DNA of 64,000 nucleotides from Draconibacterium aestuarii (GCA_026671195.1 JAPOHD010000031.1:1-64000), one strand, 5' to 3'; numbered from the stretch's first letter, positions 52,816 through 63,661 are shown. Numbers and translations are program-made. Notes: generated from the sequence alone by a model not told the origin.

Positions 52816-55446
52816 ATGTTTAATCCGATTAGTTCATTTTTCTTATTTTTTGTTATACTAACTTCTTTTGTAAGCCAGGCTCAACAAACATTTCAGAAAA
52901 CTTCCGCAACTAAACGTATTCAGTGGTATGAAGAATATGAGAAGCAAAAAGAGGCTTCGTTATTTAAAGATATTCCCTGGCAGTTTGTAGGGCCAACCAA
53001 CATTAGCGGGCGAATGACTGATGTGGAGGTAGTTGCACCAAAGGGCAAAAATTATACGATTTATGTGGCCGGTGCTTCGGGAGGTATTTGGAAAACAGAA
53101 AATGAAGGTGTTACGTGGAACCCGGTTTTTGAACATGGCATGTCGACTGCCTTTGGAGACCTGGCACTTGATCCGCAAAATAAAAACACAATTTGGGCAG
53201 GAACCGGTGAAGCTAATATTTTCAGGAGCTCAAATGCCGGGGCAGGTATTTATGTGTCGAAAGATGCCGGCAAAAGTTGGGAACACAAAGGTTTAGTGAA
53301 CACAAATACAATAGCACGTATTCTGGTGCATCCTAAAATTTCGGATGTTGTTTTTGTGGCAGCCGGAGGCAACGAATGGACCAATGATCCGGAACGAGGC
53401 GTATATAAAACAACAGATGGAGGAACAACATGGGAAAAGATTTTATATGTGGATGAAATGACCGGAGCCTATGATTTGGTGATGAATCCTGAAAATCCGG
53501 ATGAAATTTATGCAACAACCTGGCAGCGAATCCGCAAACAATGGAACGATCCACGAACCGAACCGAACTATGCAGAAACAAGTATTTACAAAACCACTGA
53601 TGGTGGAGAAAACTGGGAAAAAATAAACAATGGTTTGCCCGAATCACGGTTTAGGGGCAGAATTGGGATTGATCTTTGTAAAAGTCATCCAAATACAATC
53701 TATGCTTTTGTTGATAATTACGAAAAGCTGGACGAAGAGCATGAATTGAACGAAACGGAAGATGCCTACGGGCGACCAAGTAGTGGCAGAATTAAAGGAG
53801 CTACTGTTTATCGTTCGGATGATGCGGGTGAAAACTGGCGTCAGGTAAGCGAGCAAAACAAATATATGGAGTGTATGTCGGGAACTTATGGTTGGGTATT
53901 TGGTCAAATTCGCGTTGATCCGGTTAATCCTGACAAAATATATACACTGGGATTATTCCTGAACGTTTCGGATGACAGCGGCAAATCGTTTAAAACACTC
54001 GACGGCATGCACATGGATCATCACGGTTTATGGATTGACCCCGAAAACACCAATTACCTGGTTAATGTAAACGATGGCGGAGTAGCAATCTCATACGATG
54101 GAGAAAATTTTCGTACGTTTTATAATAACCTGCCCTTGGTTCAATTTTACAATGTTGGAATGGACATGGCCGAACCGTTTCATGTGTATGGTTCTATACA
54201 GGATCATTTTAGTTTTCGCGGAGTTGTTGATTTAAGTGGTGGACGTGATAATATTCGTGCGGTTGAATTCGGAAGTGCGCCCGGAGGCGAGGGGAGTAAT
54301 CATGTTATCCACCCCGATGATCCAAACATTGTTTATTCTGCCGGATTTTACGGGACTATTTCGCGCACAGAAATGGACAAAAACAAAACGGAGAACATTA
54401 TGCCGCCTGTTCCTGAAGGAGTAGACAAGCTTCGCGGGCAATGGCTGGCTCCATTTATTTTGTCGCCACATAATCCCGGAATTATTTACCACGGAACACA
54501 GTTCGTTCACCGATCGATGAATGAAGGGAAAAGCTGGGAGAAAATCAGTCCGGATCTGACATACAACGATCCGGAGAAAAAGGGAGATATTCCTTATCAA
54601 ACTATTTTTACTTTGGCCGAATCGCCTTTAAAATTTGGTATACTTTATGCAGGAACCGATGATGGCCGTGTGTGGATGACCCAAAACAGTGGGCAGGAAT
54701 GGCAAAAGATAAACACCGGTTTACCATACGGGAAATGGGTATCGCACATGGATGCTTCGCGGTTTGCCGCAGGACGCGTTTATATGACACAGAACGGGAA
54801 ACGCGACGATGATTTTGCCGCTTACATCTGGAAATCGGAAGATTATGGGCAGACATGGAAAAGTATAAAAAACAATATTCCTTATGGGCCGGTTAATGTA
54901 CTTCGCGAAGATCCGAACGATGAAAATATTTTATATGTGGGAACGGATTATAGCGTGTTTCTATCAATTAATGGGGGCCAAAGTTGGGAGCCGCTGGTTG
55001 GAAACCTGCCAACTACTTATGTACACGACATAAATATACATCCGCGTGACGATATTGCTGTTATTGCTACCCATGGACGGGGTATGTGGGCGCTCGATGT
55101 AAAAATACTTCGTGAGGTTATTAAAATTGAAACCGGCGATGCAGAGGCGGGTATCCTTGATATTCCGGCTTGCAAATTGCCTTATAATATGGATTATTAC
55201 AACAGAACGGTTACAAAGTTAAAGGCACCTGTTTATGTGAAAAATGCCGGTAAAATTGAAATTGCAATTTCCGGTGCTGACGAAGTAATATATTCCACGA
55301 GTACGGAAGTAAAAAAAGGATTGAATTATGTAAGTTGGGGATTGTTGAAAGATGAAGAACCCGTTAAAGCAGGTACTTATAATCTGCATATAACCGGAAA
55401 AACTTTTGAATTGAGCAGGAAATTTAAAGTGAATCCATTTGAATAG
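52816..55446 (+). CDS. Secreted BNR/sortilin-type beta-propeller protein
   Basis: This 876-aa exported protein has a signal peptide at 1-22 (SQAQ). At least seven Asp-box repeats of the form S.D.G..W follow, for example ENEGVTWNP, KDAGKSWEH, TDGGTTWEK, TDGGENWEK, SDDAGENWRQ, QNSGQEWQK and NGGQSWEP, indicating one or two beta-propellers. A small beta domain (about 790-876) ends the protein. The family is annotated as glycosyl hydrolase or VPS10-like, but no catalytic residues can be assigned and a binding role is equally possible. Confidence 0.88.
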   Translation: MFNPISSFFLFFVILTSFVSQAQQTFQKTSATKRIQWYEEYEKQKEASLFKDIPWQFVGPTNISGRMTDVEVVAPKGKNYTIYVAGASGGIWKTENEGVTWNPVFEHGMSTAFGDLALDPQNKNTIWAGTGEANIFRSSNAGAGIYVSKDAGKSWEHKGLVNTNTIARILVHPKISDVVFVAAGGNEWTNDPERGVYKTTDGGTTWEKILYVDEMTGAYDLVMNPENPDEIYATTWQRIRKQWNDPRTEPNYAETSIYKTTDGGENWEKINNGLPESRFRGRIGIDLCKSHPNTIYAFVDNYEKLDEEHELNETEDAYGRPSSGRIKGATVYRSDDAGENWRQVSEQNKYMECMSGTYGWVFGQIRVDPVNPDKIYTLGLFLNVSDDSGKSFKTLDGMHMDHHGLWIDPENTNYLVNVNDGGVAISYDGENFRTFYNNLPLVQFYNVGMDMAEPFHVYGSIQDHFSFRGVVDLSGGRDNIRAVEFGSAPGGEGSNHVIHPDDPNIVYSAGFYGTISRTEMDKNKTENIMPPVPEGVDKLRGQWLAPFILSPHNPGIIYHGTQFVHRSMNEGKSWEKISPDLTYNDPEKKGDIPYQTIFTLAESPLKFGILYAGTDDGRVWMTQNSGQEWQKINTGLPYGKWVSHMDASRFAAGRVYMTQNGKRDDDFAAYIWKSEDYGQTWKSIKNNIPYGPVNVLREDPNDENILYVGTDYSVFLSINGGQSWEPLVGNLPTTYVHDINIHPRDDIAVIATHGRGMWALDVKILREVIKIETGDAEAGILDIPACKLPYNMDYYNRTVTKLKAPVYVKNAGKIEIAISGADEVIYSTSTEVKKGLNYVSWGLLKDEEPVKAGTYNLHITGKTFELSRKFKVNPFE

Positions 55447-55588
55447 AAGGATACGTTTTTGCAGGCATATAGATAGTTGCTGAACAACTGCTTACGGTAT
55501 GCCTTAAAGTCGTTTAAGCCCAATTAAGGCTTCCTCAAGTGCTCAATTATTCGTATATTATATCAGTGTAATCCTATATAACATTGAA

Positions 55589-56413
55589 ATGTACTATGAG
55601 GAATGCAAAAATATGAACAGCTGGCAACTGGCAGCTTACGACGAAGATATTATAGATGGCAAACCACGCTATCGCTGGTATAAACTGGCATTAAACTCGG
55701 TTTATATGATTTCAACCTGCGATGACAAATTTGATATCGATCATTGCGATTTTAGCGATTTAACCGTTTGGTATGATGCCGCCGAGTGGGTGGCGCAAAA
55801 CGATCCGGAAGCCCTGCAACACATCATGGGCGAACGTATTCCACCAGTAACCGACATAGTAAAGGAAAAATTAATGGCCGGACTCAGTAATCTGGGGCAT
55901 TTCAAATCGTGCGCCATTGTTAAAAAGTACCTGCAATCGTATCCGGTGCCCAAAGAACGTACAAAAAAGCGCTACCTGCAGAAAGCCATAAAGTATATCA
56001 AAAGTAATGTCGTTTCAGGGTTGAAGGGATCGAGCCAAATGTTAGAAAAGTTAAAAAACGAAAAACTGGAATTATTTTACGACGAGGATATTGAAAAACA
56101 AAATGCATTAAGCGTTATTGTGCACATTGGATTTCTTTTAAGAGATGACAGGCTGGTAAATAGCTTATTGTACATGGAATGGATGCGTACAAATGCACCC
56201 ACTGAGTTAAAAGAGATGTTTACGCTTGAAGTCAGCAAGGAAATAAAGGATCAATTACTTTGTCTTATAAAAGATGCCGAATTGTACCGTTTGTATACTT
56301 TTATGAATGAGGTTATTGCTATTAAACCTTCGAAATATTACTTCGAAATTCGTCCATATGTGCCAGACCCGAAAGATACTTTAAACCATTTTATTGATAT
56401 GGACGATGATTAA
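55589..56413 (+). CDS. Unknown cytoplasmic protein
   Basis: I do not recognise this 274-aa protein. It is helical and soluble, with several Trp/Tyr residues near the start (WQLAAYDED, YRWYKLAL, VWYDAAEWV) and a possible Lys/Arg-rich region at about 115-150 (PKERTKKRYLQKAIKYIK). No known motif is seen. An alternative start at MNSWQLAAY (55613) is possible. It stands alone between the BNR-repeat gene and the sulfate-type transporter. Confidence 0.7.
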   Translation: MYYEECKNMNSWQLAAYDEDIIDGKPRYRWYKLALNSVYMISTCDDKFDIDHCDFSDLTVWYDAAEWVAQNDPEALQHIMGERIPPVTDIVKEKLMAGLSNLGHFKSCAIVKKYLQSYPVPKERTKKRYLQKAIKYIKSNVVSGLKGSSQMLEKLKNEKLELFYDEDIEKQNALSVIVHIGFLLRDDRLVNSLLYMEWMRTNAPTELKEMFTLEVSKEIKDQLLCLIKDAELYRLYTFMNEVIAIKPSKYYFEIRPYVPDPKDTLNHFIDMDDD

Positions 56414-56658
56414 CCCAAATTGAGACATTAAATGCATATGTCGTTTTAAATCAAAGACTTTGAGGTGTTTTGTCATAACGATATTACCACTATCACTCAG
56501 GTAATGGCAATTCTGTATCGAAAAATAGAAATGAAATTTGGTTTACCCCATAAACGAACGAAAGTTAATTGTTTTGTTTCAAATGCTGAAAAAACAATCT
56601 TTGAAAAATAATTTTGACAGATTCGTTCTAGCTTTGCATGAATTTTCAACACTTACGT

Positions 56659-58308
56659 ATGAATCGGATATTTAACCCAAAACTATTAACGTTGCTAAAA
56701 AGCGGTTTAAGTAGAAAACAGGTTTCAAATGATATTTTAGCCGGAATTGTTGTTGGCATTGTGGCTTTGCCGCTGGCAATTGCTTTTGCTGTGGCTTCAG
56801 GAGTTTCGCCAGAAAAAGGTTTGATAACCGCGGTTGTTGCCGGATTTTTAATTTCGTTTTTAGGCGGTAGCCGTGTACAAATCGGTGGCCCAACCGGAGC
56901 CTTTATCATTATTGTTTACGGGATAGTAGAACAATACGGAATAAATGGATTGTTAATATCGACGGTATTGGCAGGAGTTATTCTGGTTATTTTTGGCTTG
57001 TTAAAACTGGGGGTTCTGTTAAAATATTTTCCGCACCCTTTAATTGTCGGTTTTACCAGCGGAATTGCCCTTGTTATTTTTTCAACACAGGTAAAAGATG
57101 CGCTTGGACTTGAAATTGATCATCTTCCCTCTGAATTTATTGAAAAATGGACCGTTTATTTTACTCACTTGCATTCCATTGATTTTGCAGCGGTTGCCAT
57201 TACAATTATAACCATACTCATCACCGTTTATTCAAAAAAGCTGACTTCGAAAATACCGGGTTCGTTTATTTCTATTTTGCTGATAACTGCTTTAGTGCAA
57301 ATTCTGAAATTGCCTGTTTCTACTATTGAAACCTTTTTTGGCGATATTCCCAATACCATTCAGTTTGTAACCCCAAAAATAGAACTGGCCAGTATCCATC
57401 AGTATTTTGCTCCGGCTTTAACCATCGCTTTACTAGGGGGTATCGAGTCGCTCTTATCAGCTGTTGTATCCGATGGTATGATTGGTGGTAAACATCGCTC
57501 AAACACCGAATTAATAGCGCAGGGAATTGCAAATATTGTTACCCCGTTTTTTGGCGGTATTCCTGCCACCGGAGCCATTGCCCGTACCGCAACCAATGTA
57601 AAAAACGGAGGTCGAACTCCAATTTCAGGGATTGTTCATGCACTAACTTTATTGCTTATCATGTTGTTTTTGGGCAAATGGGCCAAACTTATTCCGATGT
57701 CGTGTTTGGCCGGAATATTAATTGTTGTGGCCTACAACATGAGTGAATGGCGCTCGTTTAAAGCCATTTTAAAAGGTTCGTTCTTCGATATAATTGTGCT
57801 GCTGAGTACATTTTTCTTAACGGTATTGGTTGATTTAACTGTTGCTATCCAGGTGGGTGTGGTACTTTCGGCCATTTTGTTTATGAAACGTATGTCGGAT
57901 TTAAGCGAAAAACGAATCAATAATATTGTGGATACCGATATCATAGAAGATTACTCTGATCTGCCCAAAGAGATTATGATTTATGAAATTAGTGGACCAC
58001 TGTTTTTTGCATCGGCAAGAAGGTATTCAGAGGTGTTGGAAGAAATTGGGTTAAGAAGTAAAGTATTGATTATTCGTATGCGACACGTTTCATTTGTCGA
58101 TCAAACCGGAATTCATAATCTGAAAGACACATTGAAGTTACTTCGAAACAAAGGAATTGTAGTTATTCTTTCGGGCGTAAATGAGGAGGTTATGTCTGAT
58201 TTTACAAAAAATGGCATTTCCGATATTTTAATGAAATTACATATTAGCGATTCATTTGAGAAGTCGTTGGAACTTGCCCTGTCAGAATTAAAAGAAATTT
58301 CGGCCTGA
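56659..58308 (+). CDS. SulP family anion transporter with STAS domain
   Basis: This is an inner-membrane carrier for sulfate, bicarbonate or related anions. The start at 56659 (MNRIFNPKLL) is preferred because a TAATTTTG -7 box at 56609-56616 leaves too little leader for the upstream ATG. The roughly 549-aa protein has a conserved N-terminal NDILAGIVVGIVALPLAIAFA, about 12 membrane helices with GPTGAFIIIV, and a C-terminal STAS domain (about 435-545). The precise substrate is unknown. Confidence 0.93.
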   Translation: MNRIFNPKLLTLLKSGLSRKQVSNDILAGIVVGIVALPLAIAFAVASGVSPEKGLITAVVAGFLISFLGGSRVQIGGPTGAFIIIVYGIVEQYGINGLLISTVLAGVILVIFGLLKLGVLLKYFPHPLIVGFTSGIALVIFSTQVKDALGLEIDHLPSEFIEKWTVYFTHLHSIDFAAVAITIITILITVYSKKLTSKIPGSFISILLITALVQILKLPVSTIETFFGDIPNTIQFVTPKIELASIHQYFAPALTIALLGGIESLLSAVVSDGMIGGKHRSNTELIAQGIANIVTPFFGGIPATGAIARTATNVKNGGRTPISGIVHALTLLLIMLFLGKWAKLIPMSCLAGILIVVAYNMSEWRSFKAILKGSFFDIIVLLSTFFLTVLVDLTVAIQVGVVLSAILFMKRMSDLSEKRINNIVDTDIIEDYSDLPKEIMIYEISGPLFFASARRYSEVLEEIGLRSKVLIIRMRHVSFVDQTGIHNLKDTLKLLRNKGIVVILSGVNEEVMSDFTKNGISDILMKLHISDSFEKSLELALSELKEISA

Positions 58309-58418
58309 TATTTCAGGCACTATTAAACGATAATCCACAGAACCAGAAGGATCGATAATTTTTAGATAGTTTCTAAGTTTTATTACTTTTAAGCCCCACT
58401 AAGTGAAACCGTCAGAAA

Positions 58419-59150
58419 ATGAAGCGGATTATTGTTTTGCTATTTATTACTGTTTTTCTTTTTGAAATCTCACATGCCGGCATTCGGGAGTCAAAACCTC
58501 TTGTTTATCTTATTCCTGGACAGGGATCAGACGCACGATTATATAAAAATCTGGAAATAGACAGCACTTTTGAAGTAAGATACATCGCCTACTTTCTTCC
58601 TGAAAAAGAATGGAGTATGAATGATTTTGCACGAGAACTTGCGAAACAAATTGACACTACACGACGATTTTCTATCATTGGTGTTTCGTTGGGAGGGATG
58701 GTGGCCACCGAAATGACTGATTTTTTGGAGCCCGAAAAGGTAATTGTAATATCGAGTGCAAAAAACCGAAAAGAATTTCCTTTTCGTTACCGTTTTCAGA
58801 AAGATTTACCGGTTTATAAAATTGTTCCTGCACCGATAGTAAAAATGGGTGCCCGAATTCTGCAGCCACTTGTTGAACCCGACCGGAACAAGGATAAAGA
58901 CACATTTATTTCAATGTTAAAGTCAAAAGATTCTAAATTTTTACGCAGAACAGTAAAAATGATCATAGAATGGCAGCGAATTGAAAATGATGAAACTATC
59001 ATTCACATTCATGGAGATAATGATCATACACTTCCGGCGCGTAACGTTTACTTCGATTATTTGGTAGAAGGAGGGTCGCATATGATGGTTTTGACGAAGG
59101 GCAAGTTAATTAGCGATCTGGTAAATCAAGAGTTGATCAAGGTGCCTTAA
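58419..59150 (+). CDS. Secreted alpha/beta hydrolase
   Basis: This 243-aa protein has a signal peptide (1-20) and an alpha/beta-hydrolase core: PGQGSDARLYKNL as the oxyanion-side loop, nucleophile elbow GVSLGGM (Ser near 91), Asp in HGDNDHTLP and a late His in GGSHMM completing the triad. The substrate cannot be inferred; esterase- or lipase-like activity is likely. It lies upstream of another hydrolase-like gene on the same strand. Confidence 0.85.
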   Translation: MKRIIVLLFITVFLFEISHAGIRESKPLVYLIPGQGSDARLYKNLEIDSTFEVRYIAYFLPEKEWSMNDFARELAKQIDTTRRFSIIGVSLGGMVATEMTDFLEPEKVIVISSAKNRKEFPFRYRFQKDLPVYKIVPAPIVKMGARILQPLVEPDRNKDKDTFISMLKSKDSKFLRRTVKMIIEWQRIENDETIIHIHGDNDHTLPARNVYFDYLVEGGSHMMVLTKGKLISDLVNQELIKVP

Positions 59151-59180
59151 TTTTATGTGGTTATGCCAAATTTCCGTAAA

Positions 59181-59209
59181 TTGACAGATTAAAATATACT
59201 TTAATTTTG
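59181..59209 (+). promoter_or_regulatory. Candidate promoter of the DUF900-like gene
   Basis: TTGAC at 59181 and TAATTTTG at 59202-59209, 18 nt apart, resemble the -33 and -7 elements. The promoter overlaps the upstream ATG at 59207, which therefore cannot be the start. Confidence 0.5.
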
Positions 59210-59221
59210 TACCGCTTCAAA

Positions 59222-60322
59222 ATGAAACAAATAACTTACACTACTGGATTTTGTATAGCATTGGTTTTAAGTGCCTTGTTCGTTCATGCTCAAATTGAGA
59301 CAACTATTTTCAACAACTCTGTAAGTTCCGACAAAAATAAGGTGCCTTTTTTTACCAACAGACCCATTGTTGTAAACGAGGATAATACTTTCACTTTTAA
59401 GAATAGTTCTACTGATCAAACAAATACGCTCTATTTTTGCAATTACAATTTTGCCACCGACTCGATAGCACTGGTCTTTCGGGCAGTAAATCTTTCTGAT
59501 AGTTTACCGACGAGTCACATTAAAAACAACATTATTTACGATATGTACCAACATAGCCGAATGGAGAGGGGTATCCGGAACTTCTATTTTGTTGTTGGAG
59601 GCTATGGTAAATCATTTAAGAAACAGGTACACGGTTATATGAAACGACTTAAAACCAACTATGGCGATTCATTGTTTAATGAAGCTGCTATTGTTGTTTT
59701 TGCATGGGGAACCGAAGACAAGGCTTATAAATACTATAATGCGCTCAGGGCCTCGAAACGCGGAGCGGCCGACTTTGCCATTTTTCAACATATGCTCGAC
59801 GAATTTTTCAGCGATGAAGAGTTTTTTAAAACTCATCCCAACGATCTTACTACCGCTATATTATTTTCTTCGATGGGCAATGAAATGTTTCGCCAGTATA
59901 TAAAAAAAAGGGAAGAACAGAATATTCCGCTGGTGAAAACCTACAACCGTATTTTGTTTGTGGGAAGCGTAGCCCCGCGAAGAGAATTCGAAATAGGAAG
60001 GACGTTTTATAATCTGAATCAAATGGCCGATTCAGTTGATGTGTATGTTAATTCGAAAGATGTATTACTAAAGTTATCGAGTGTGGCTCATCTGAAAAAT
60101 AGAATGGGTAACAAAGGTCCAAAAAATCCCGAAAACCTGCCAGGCTTTGTTAATGTTCTGGATATCAAAAATATCATTACCCTACATGATATGAAAGGAT
60201 TGGGACACGATTACTTGCTGACGAATTCGGTTTTACAGGATGAAATTCTGGAATCGGTAAACGAAAATTTAAAACTGAAAGACCGGCAAAGGGTGCAAGT
60301 GGCAGCTAAAAAAGAGAAGTAG
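59222..60322 (+). CDS. Secreted DUF900-like alpha/beta-hydrolase-fold protein
   Basis: This roughly 366-aa exported protein has a signal peptide (MKQITYTTG..FVHAQ). The central part resembles DUF900 hydrolases: IRNFYFVVGGYGKSFKKQVHGYMKRL, AAIVVFAWGTEDKAYKYYNAL and a nucleophile-elbow-like FSSMGNEMF, with HDMKGLGHDYLL near the end as a possible His loop. The first 90 residues form an extra beta-rich part. The start is set by the promoter upstream and the signal peptide. Substrate unknown. Confidence 0.75.
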   Translation: MKQITYTTGFCIALVLSALFVHAQIETTIFNNSVSSDKNKVPFFTNRPIVVNEDNTFTFKNSSTDQTNTLYFCNYNFATDSIALVFRAVNLSDSLPTSHIKNNIIYDMYQHSRMERGIRNFYFVVGGYGKSFKKQVHGYMKRLKTNYGDSLFNEAAIVVFAWGTEDKAYKYYNALRASKRGAADFAIFQHMLDEFFSDEEFFKTHPNDLTTAILFSSMGNEMFRQYIKKREEQNIPLVKTYNRILFVGSVAPRREFEIGRTFYNLNQMADSVDVYVNSKDVLLKLSSVAHLKNRMGNKGPKNPENLPGFVNVLDIKNIITLHDMKGLGHDYLLTNSVLQDEILESVNENLKLKDRQRVQVAAKKEK

Positions 60323-60426
60323 ATTTTGCACCGGAATTGTTTTCTCTAATTTAACAGTTCTGTTAAATTAAGCGCTGCTAAAAATTATTTGTTTAGTTTT
60401 GAGGGCATAACTAATAATTTAAGTAA

Positions 60427-61302
60427 ATGAATTTAGGAAGATCTTTGTGGGGGGGAATTATTGTTGTTTTATTGACAAGTTGTGGTGCACCTAAAGTACT
60501 CACAACATCGAAAACAGATGCGATAGGTTTTGAAATTTCGGGCGATTTTAAGCAGGCCACAACTGCCTGGGATCAATATTTTACACAAGTTTCGGTGGAA
60601 GAAACACCCGGTGTAGATTTTGCCGGTGCAGCAAAAACAGCTTTTAAGGCAGGCGAATTGGCAAAAGCAAAAGGTTGGTTCGACCAGGCCCGATATAAAA
60701 ATTATGCCGATGCCGGGATGTATGAAACACTTGCCAAAATCTATGAGGCTGAAAACAACCTTTCAAAAGAACTTTCGGCTCTTGAAATGTACACTGAAAA
60801 ATTTGGCACAACCAATACCGATGTAAATGCCCGTTTATTTTCCGTTTACAGCGAGATTAAAGAAAACGATAAAGCTTTGGGGCTATGGGCTAAAATGGAT
60901 GCCGGATCAAAAAGCACCGAAGCTAATCTTTACAACTATTTTCAGGTAAATAAAGCATTGGAAAACAATGCGGTTTGCGATTCCGTTTCTTTGGCGATTT
61001 TAGAACTAAATCCTGATAATATTGCAGCCCTGGAATGGAATGCCAGGAAATACTACTGGGAAGGTCAGAATCGTTATAAACGCGAAATGGATAAGTATAA
61101 CGAAAAGAAAACGACGAAAAATTATAAAATTTTATTAAACGAATTAGAAGTTGTTACCGCCGATTTCAATAAAGCCCTGCCATATTTAAACAAACTTTGG
61201 GAGCTAAATCCGGGGAATGAATATGCCGGATATCTGGCAAATATTTATGCACTTTTTGGCAACGAGAAAAAAACAAATTACTACAAAAATTACAGGAAAT
61301 AG
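60427..61302 (+). CDS. TPR-repeat lipoprotein
   Basis: This 291-aa protein has a lipoprotein signal (LLTSC, Cys near 19), so it is likely anchored at the outer membrane. Helical repeats of TPR type fill the rest (for example GELAKAKGWFDQARYKNYA, YETLAKIYEAENNLSKEL). A TAGTTTTG -7 box lies at 60394-60401. It probably scaffolds an envelope complex; no partner is indicated by the neighbours. Confidence 0.8.
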   Translation: MNLGRSLWGGIIVVLLTSCGAPKVLTTSKTDAIGFEISGDFKQATTAWDQYFTQVSVEETPGVDFAGAAKTAFKAGELAKAKGWFDQARYKNYADAGMYETLAKIYEAENNLSKELSALEMYTEKFGTTNTDVNARLFSVYSEIKENDKALGLWAKMDAGSKSTEANLYNYFQVNKALENNAVCDSVSLAILELNPDNIAALEWNARKYYWEGQNRYKREMDKYNEKKTTKNYKILLNELEVVTADFNKALPYLNKLWELNPGNEYAGYLANIYALFGNEKKTNYYKNYRK

Positions 61303-61461
61303 TTTCCGTGTAATCATTTGTATTTTTGGAATCTACAATCAGATTTAAGGATAGTTGGTTGAGACATTCCTGCTTAAAGTAGATTCTGTTGTAAGACCAA
61401 TAAAAACAACTTTGTTTGGTTGGTATTTCTATTTTACCTTTACAGTTTTTCATTCAATTTT

Positions 61462-63261
61462 ATGAGAGGACATAATCGAAATACAACGTCAAATTACGAC
61501 AACAATAAAAAAATTACCGGAGAAGGATTGCGCAATGTTCTCAGGCTTTTTAGCTACATAAAACCTTATCGTGTGGAATACACCATCGGTATGGTTTTTT
61601 TGTTGGTGAGTAGTCTGGCTAATTTAGCATTTCCAAAACTTTTAGGCGATTTGGTTGATGCAGGAACAACTGATTCACTTCCCGAAAATCTTACAAAAAT
61701 AGTTTTACTTCTCGTTTTAATACTTGTTATTCAGGCCGTTTTTTCATGGTTTCGGGTGGTTATTTTTGTAAATGTGACTGAAAAAACCATGGCCGATATC
61801 CGGCGTTTTACATACAATCACCTCATAAAACTGCCTCTGGTATTTTTCGATAAACACAGGGTGGGGGAGTTAAACAGTCGAATCTCATCCGATATATCAA
61901 TGTTACACGAAACATTTACCACAACGCTTGCCGATTTTATTCGTCAGATGGTAATTATTTTGGGAGGGGTTGGATTACTTATTTATACTTCGCCGCAATT
62001 AACTGTTTTTATGCTGGCTATTTTACCTGTAGTTATTTTAAGCATCTGGTTTTTCGGGCGCTTTATTCGGAAGTTATCGCGCGAAGCTCAAAAGAAAACA
62101 GCCGAATCGAATACTGTGGTTGAAGAAACGTTGCAGGGGATAAGAAGCGTAAAATCGTACACCAACGAATATTTTGAGATTGAACGATATCATGATAAGA
62201 TTAAGGAAGTGGTTAGTGCCGGGAAACGAGCTGGTAAATACCGGGCATTTTTTCGCTCAACCATGATAATCGGACTATTTGGTACCTTGGTTGCTGTAAT
62301 CTGGCGTGGTGCATTGCTGTTGCAAAATGGTGAAATGGAGACCGGAGAGCTTTTTTCGTTTGTAATTTACTCGGGATACATTGGCGGAACCATTGGCGGA
62401 GTAGCAGCGGTAATTGCACGAATTCAGCGTTTTATTGGTGCAACCGAAGATCTGTTCGAAATATTTGAATCGGAAGAAGAAAAGCTTGTTGAAGAAGTTT
62501 CAGCGGCGGATATCAAAACTATTTCGGGAAAAATACACTTTGAGAATTTGAATTTTGCCTATCCATCGCGACCCGATTCATATGTTTTAAGCGATATAAA
62601 TTTAACGATTAAGCCGGGACAAGTAGTTGCTTTAGTTGGCAAAAGCGGGGCTGGGAAGTCCACATTTGCTACCTTGCTTTTACATTTATACGAGCCGGGT
62701 TCTGGTAACATTTATTTTGACGATAATTCAATAAAAAATATCAACCTTACCTTTCTGAGAAAACAGATCGCATTGGTTCCACAGGATATTTTTTTGTTTG
62801 GCGGTACTATCCGTGAAAATATTGCTTATGGAAGACCAGATGCAAGCGAAGGGGAAATTTTGGAGGCAGCACAAAAGGCCAACGCAACGGAATTTATCGA
62901 ACGTTTTAACGAAGGACTTGATACTGTGGTTGGAGAACGCGGAACACAGTTGTCTGGCGGACAGCGACAGCGTGTGGCAATAGCCCGAGCCATTTTAAAA
63001 GATCCGAAAATACTTATTCTTGATGAAGCGACTTCTTCTCTCGATTCTGAATCGGAACAGTTGGTGCAGGAGGCGCTGGTTGAACTAATGAAAAACCGGA
63101 CATCTATTGTAATTGCACATCGTTTATCGACGATACGAAATGCCGATAATATTGTGGTTTTAGAGAATGGTAAAGTTGTTGAAACCGGAACTCACGAAAA
63201 ACTGATGAAAAATGAATCAGGTGTTTATCGTAATCTGAACGAGATGCAGTTTTCGATATAA
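61462..63261 (+). CDS. ABC exporter with fused membrane and ATPase domains
   Basis: This half-transporter of the MsbA/multidrug type acts as a homodimer to export lipid or drug. With the start at 61462 (MRGHNRNTT) it has 599 aa. The membrane domain has six helices (about 40-330, LLVSSLANLAFPKLLGDLVD onward). The nucleotide-binding domain (about 345-590) has VGKSGAGKST, LVPQDIFLFGGT, signature [25 protein letters not shown] and VIAHRLST. The longer frame adds a hydrophobic leader not typical of the family. Confidence 0.93.
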   Translation: MRGHNRNTTSNYDNNKKITGEGLRNVLRLFSYIKPYRVEYTIGMVFLLVSSLANLAFPKLLGDLVDAGTTDSLPENLTKIVLLLVLILVIQAVFSWFRVVIFVNVTEKTMADIRRFTYNHLIKLPLVFFDKHRVGELNSRISSDISMLHETFTTTLADFIRQMVIILGGVGLLIYTSPQLTVFMLAILPVVILSIWFFGRFIRKLSREAQKKTAESNTVVEETLQGIRSVKSYTNEYFEIERYHDKIKEVVSAGKRAGKYRAFFRSTMIIGLFGTLVAVIWRGALLLQNGEMETGELFSFVIYSGYIGGTIGGVAAVIARIQRFIGATEDLFEIFESEEEKLVEEVSAADIKTISGKIHFENLNFAYPSRPDSYVLSDINLTIKPGQVVALVGKSGAGKSTFATLLLHLYEPGSGNIYFDDNSIKNINLTFLRKQIALVPQDIFLFGGTIRENIAYGRPDASEGEILEAAQKANATEFIERFNEGLDTVVGERGTQLSGGQRQRVAIARAILKDPKILILDEATSSLDSESEQLVQEALVELMKNRTSIVIAHRLSTIRNADNIVVLENGKVVETGTHEKLMKNESGVYRNLNEMQFSI

Positions 63262-63661
63262 ATAAGCCATGGAAAATATCCACGTCATTTGCGTGGAAAA
63301 TAAGCTGACCAAATGCTCTGTTACCTCATTTCCCGGGGAAATGGACTAAAAAAATTTCCGGTCACCTCATTTCCCCGGGAAATTGCCTGTCCGACAATTC
63401 TTACGGCTCATTTTCGAGGAAAATGTCTCAACGGAAAAGTTGCTTGCATTATTCCCGGGAAATGACATACTTCAAAATAAAATCGATTTTTCTGTTCAAA
63501 TACATTTGTGTTTCCCGGGGATTACCAAGAGTGTTAATAATCTTGTCTCTACATTTTTACCCTCTTTTCTGTCTCACCTTCTTGAAAAGAGAGATGATTA
63601 GCCGCCATTCGGAAGAACAGTAGAATAAATGTGGAACGTCACCAATACCATCGACCGATCG

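Noticed and set aside
63327..63530. Palindrome row considered as a CRISPR array
   Set aside because: Units are too short (15-18 nt), vary in sequence and are unevenly spaced, and no cas gene is present.
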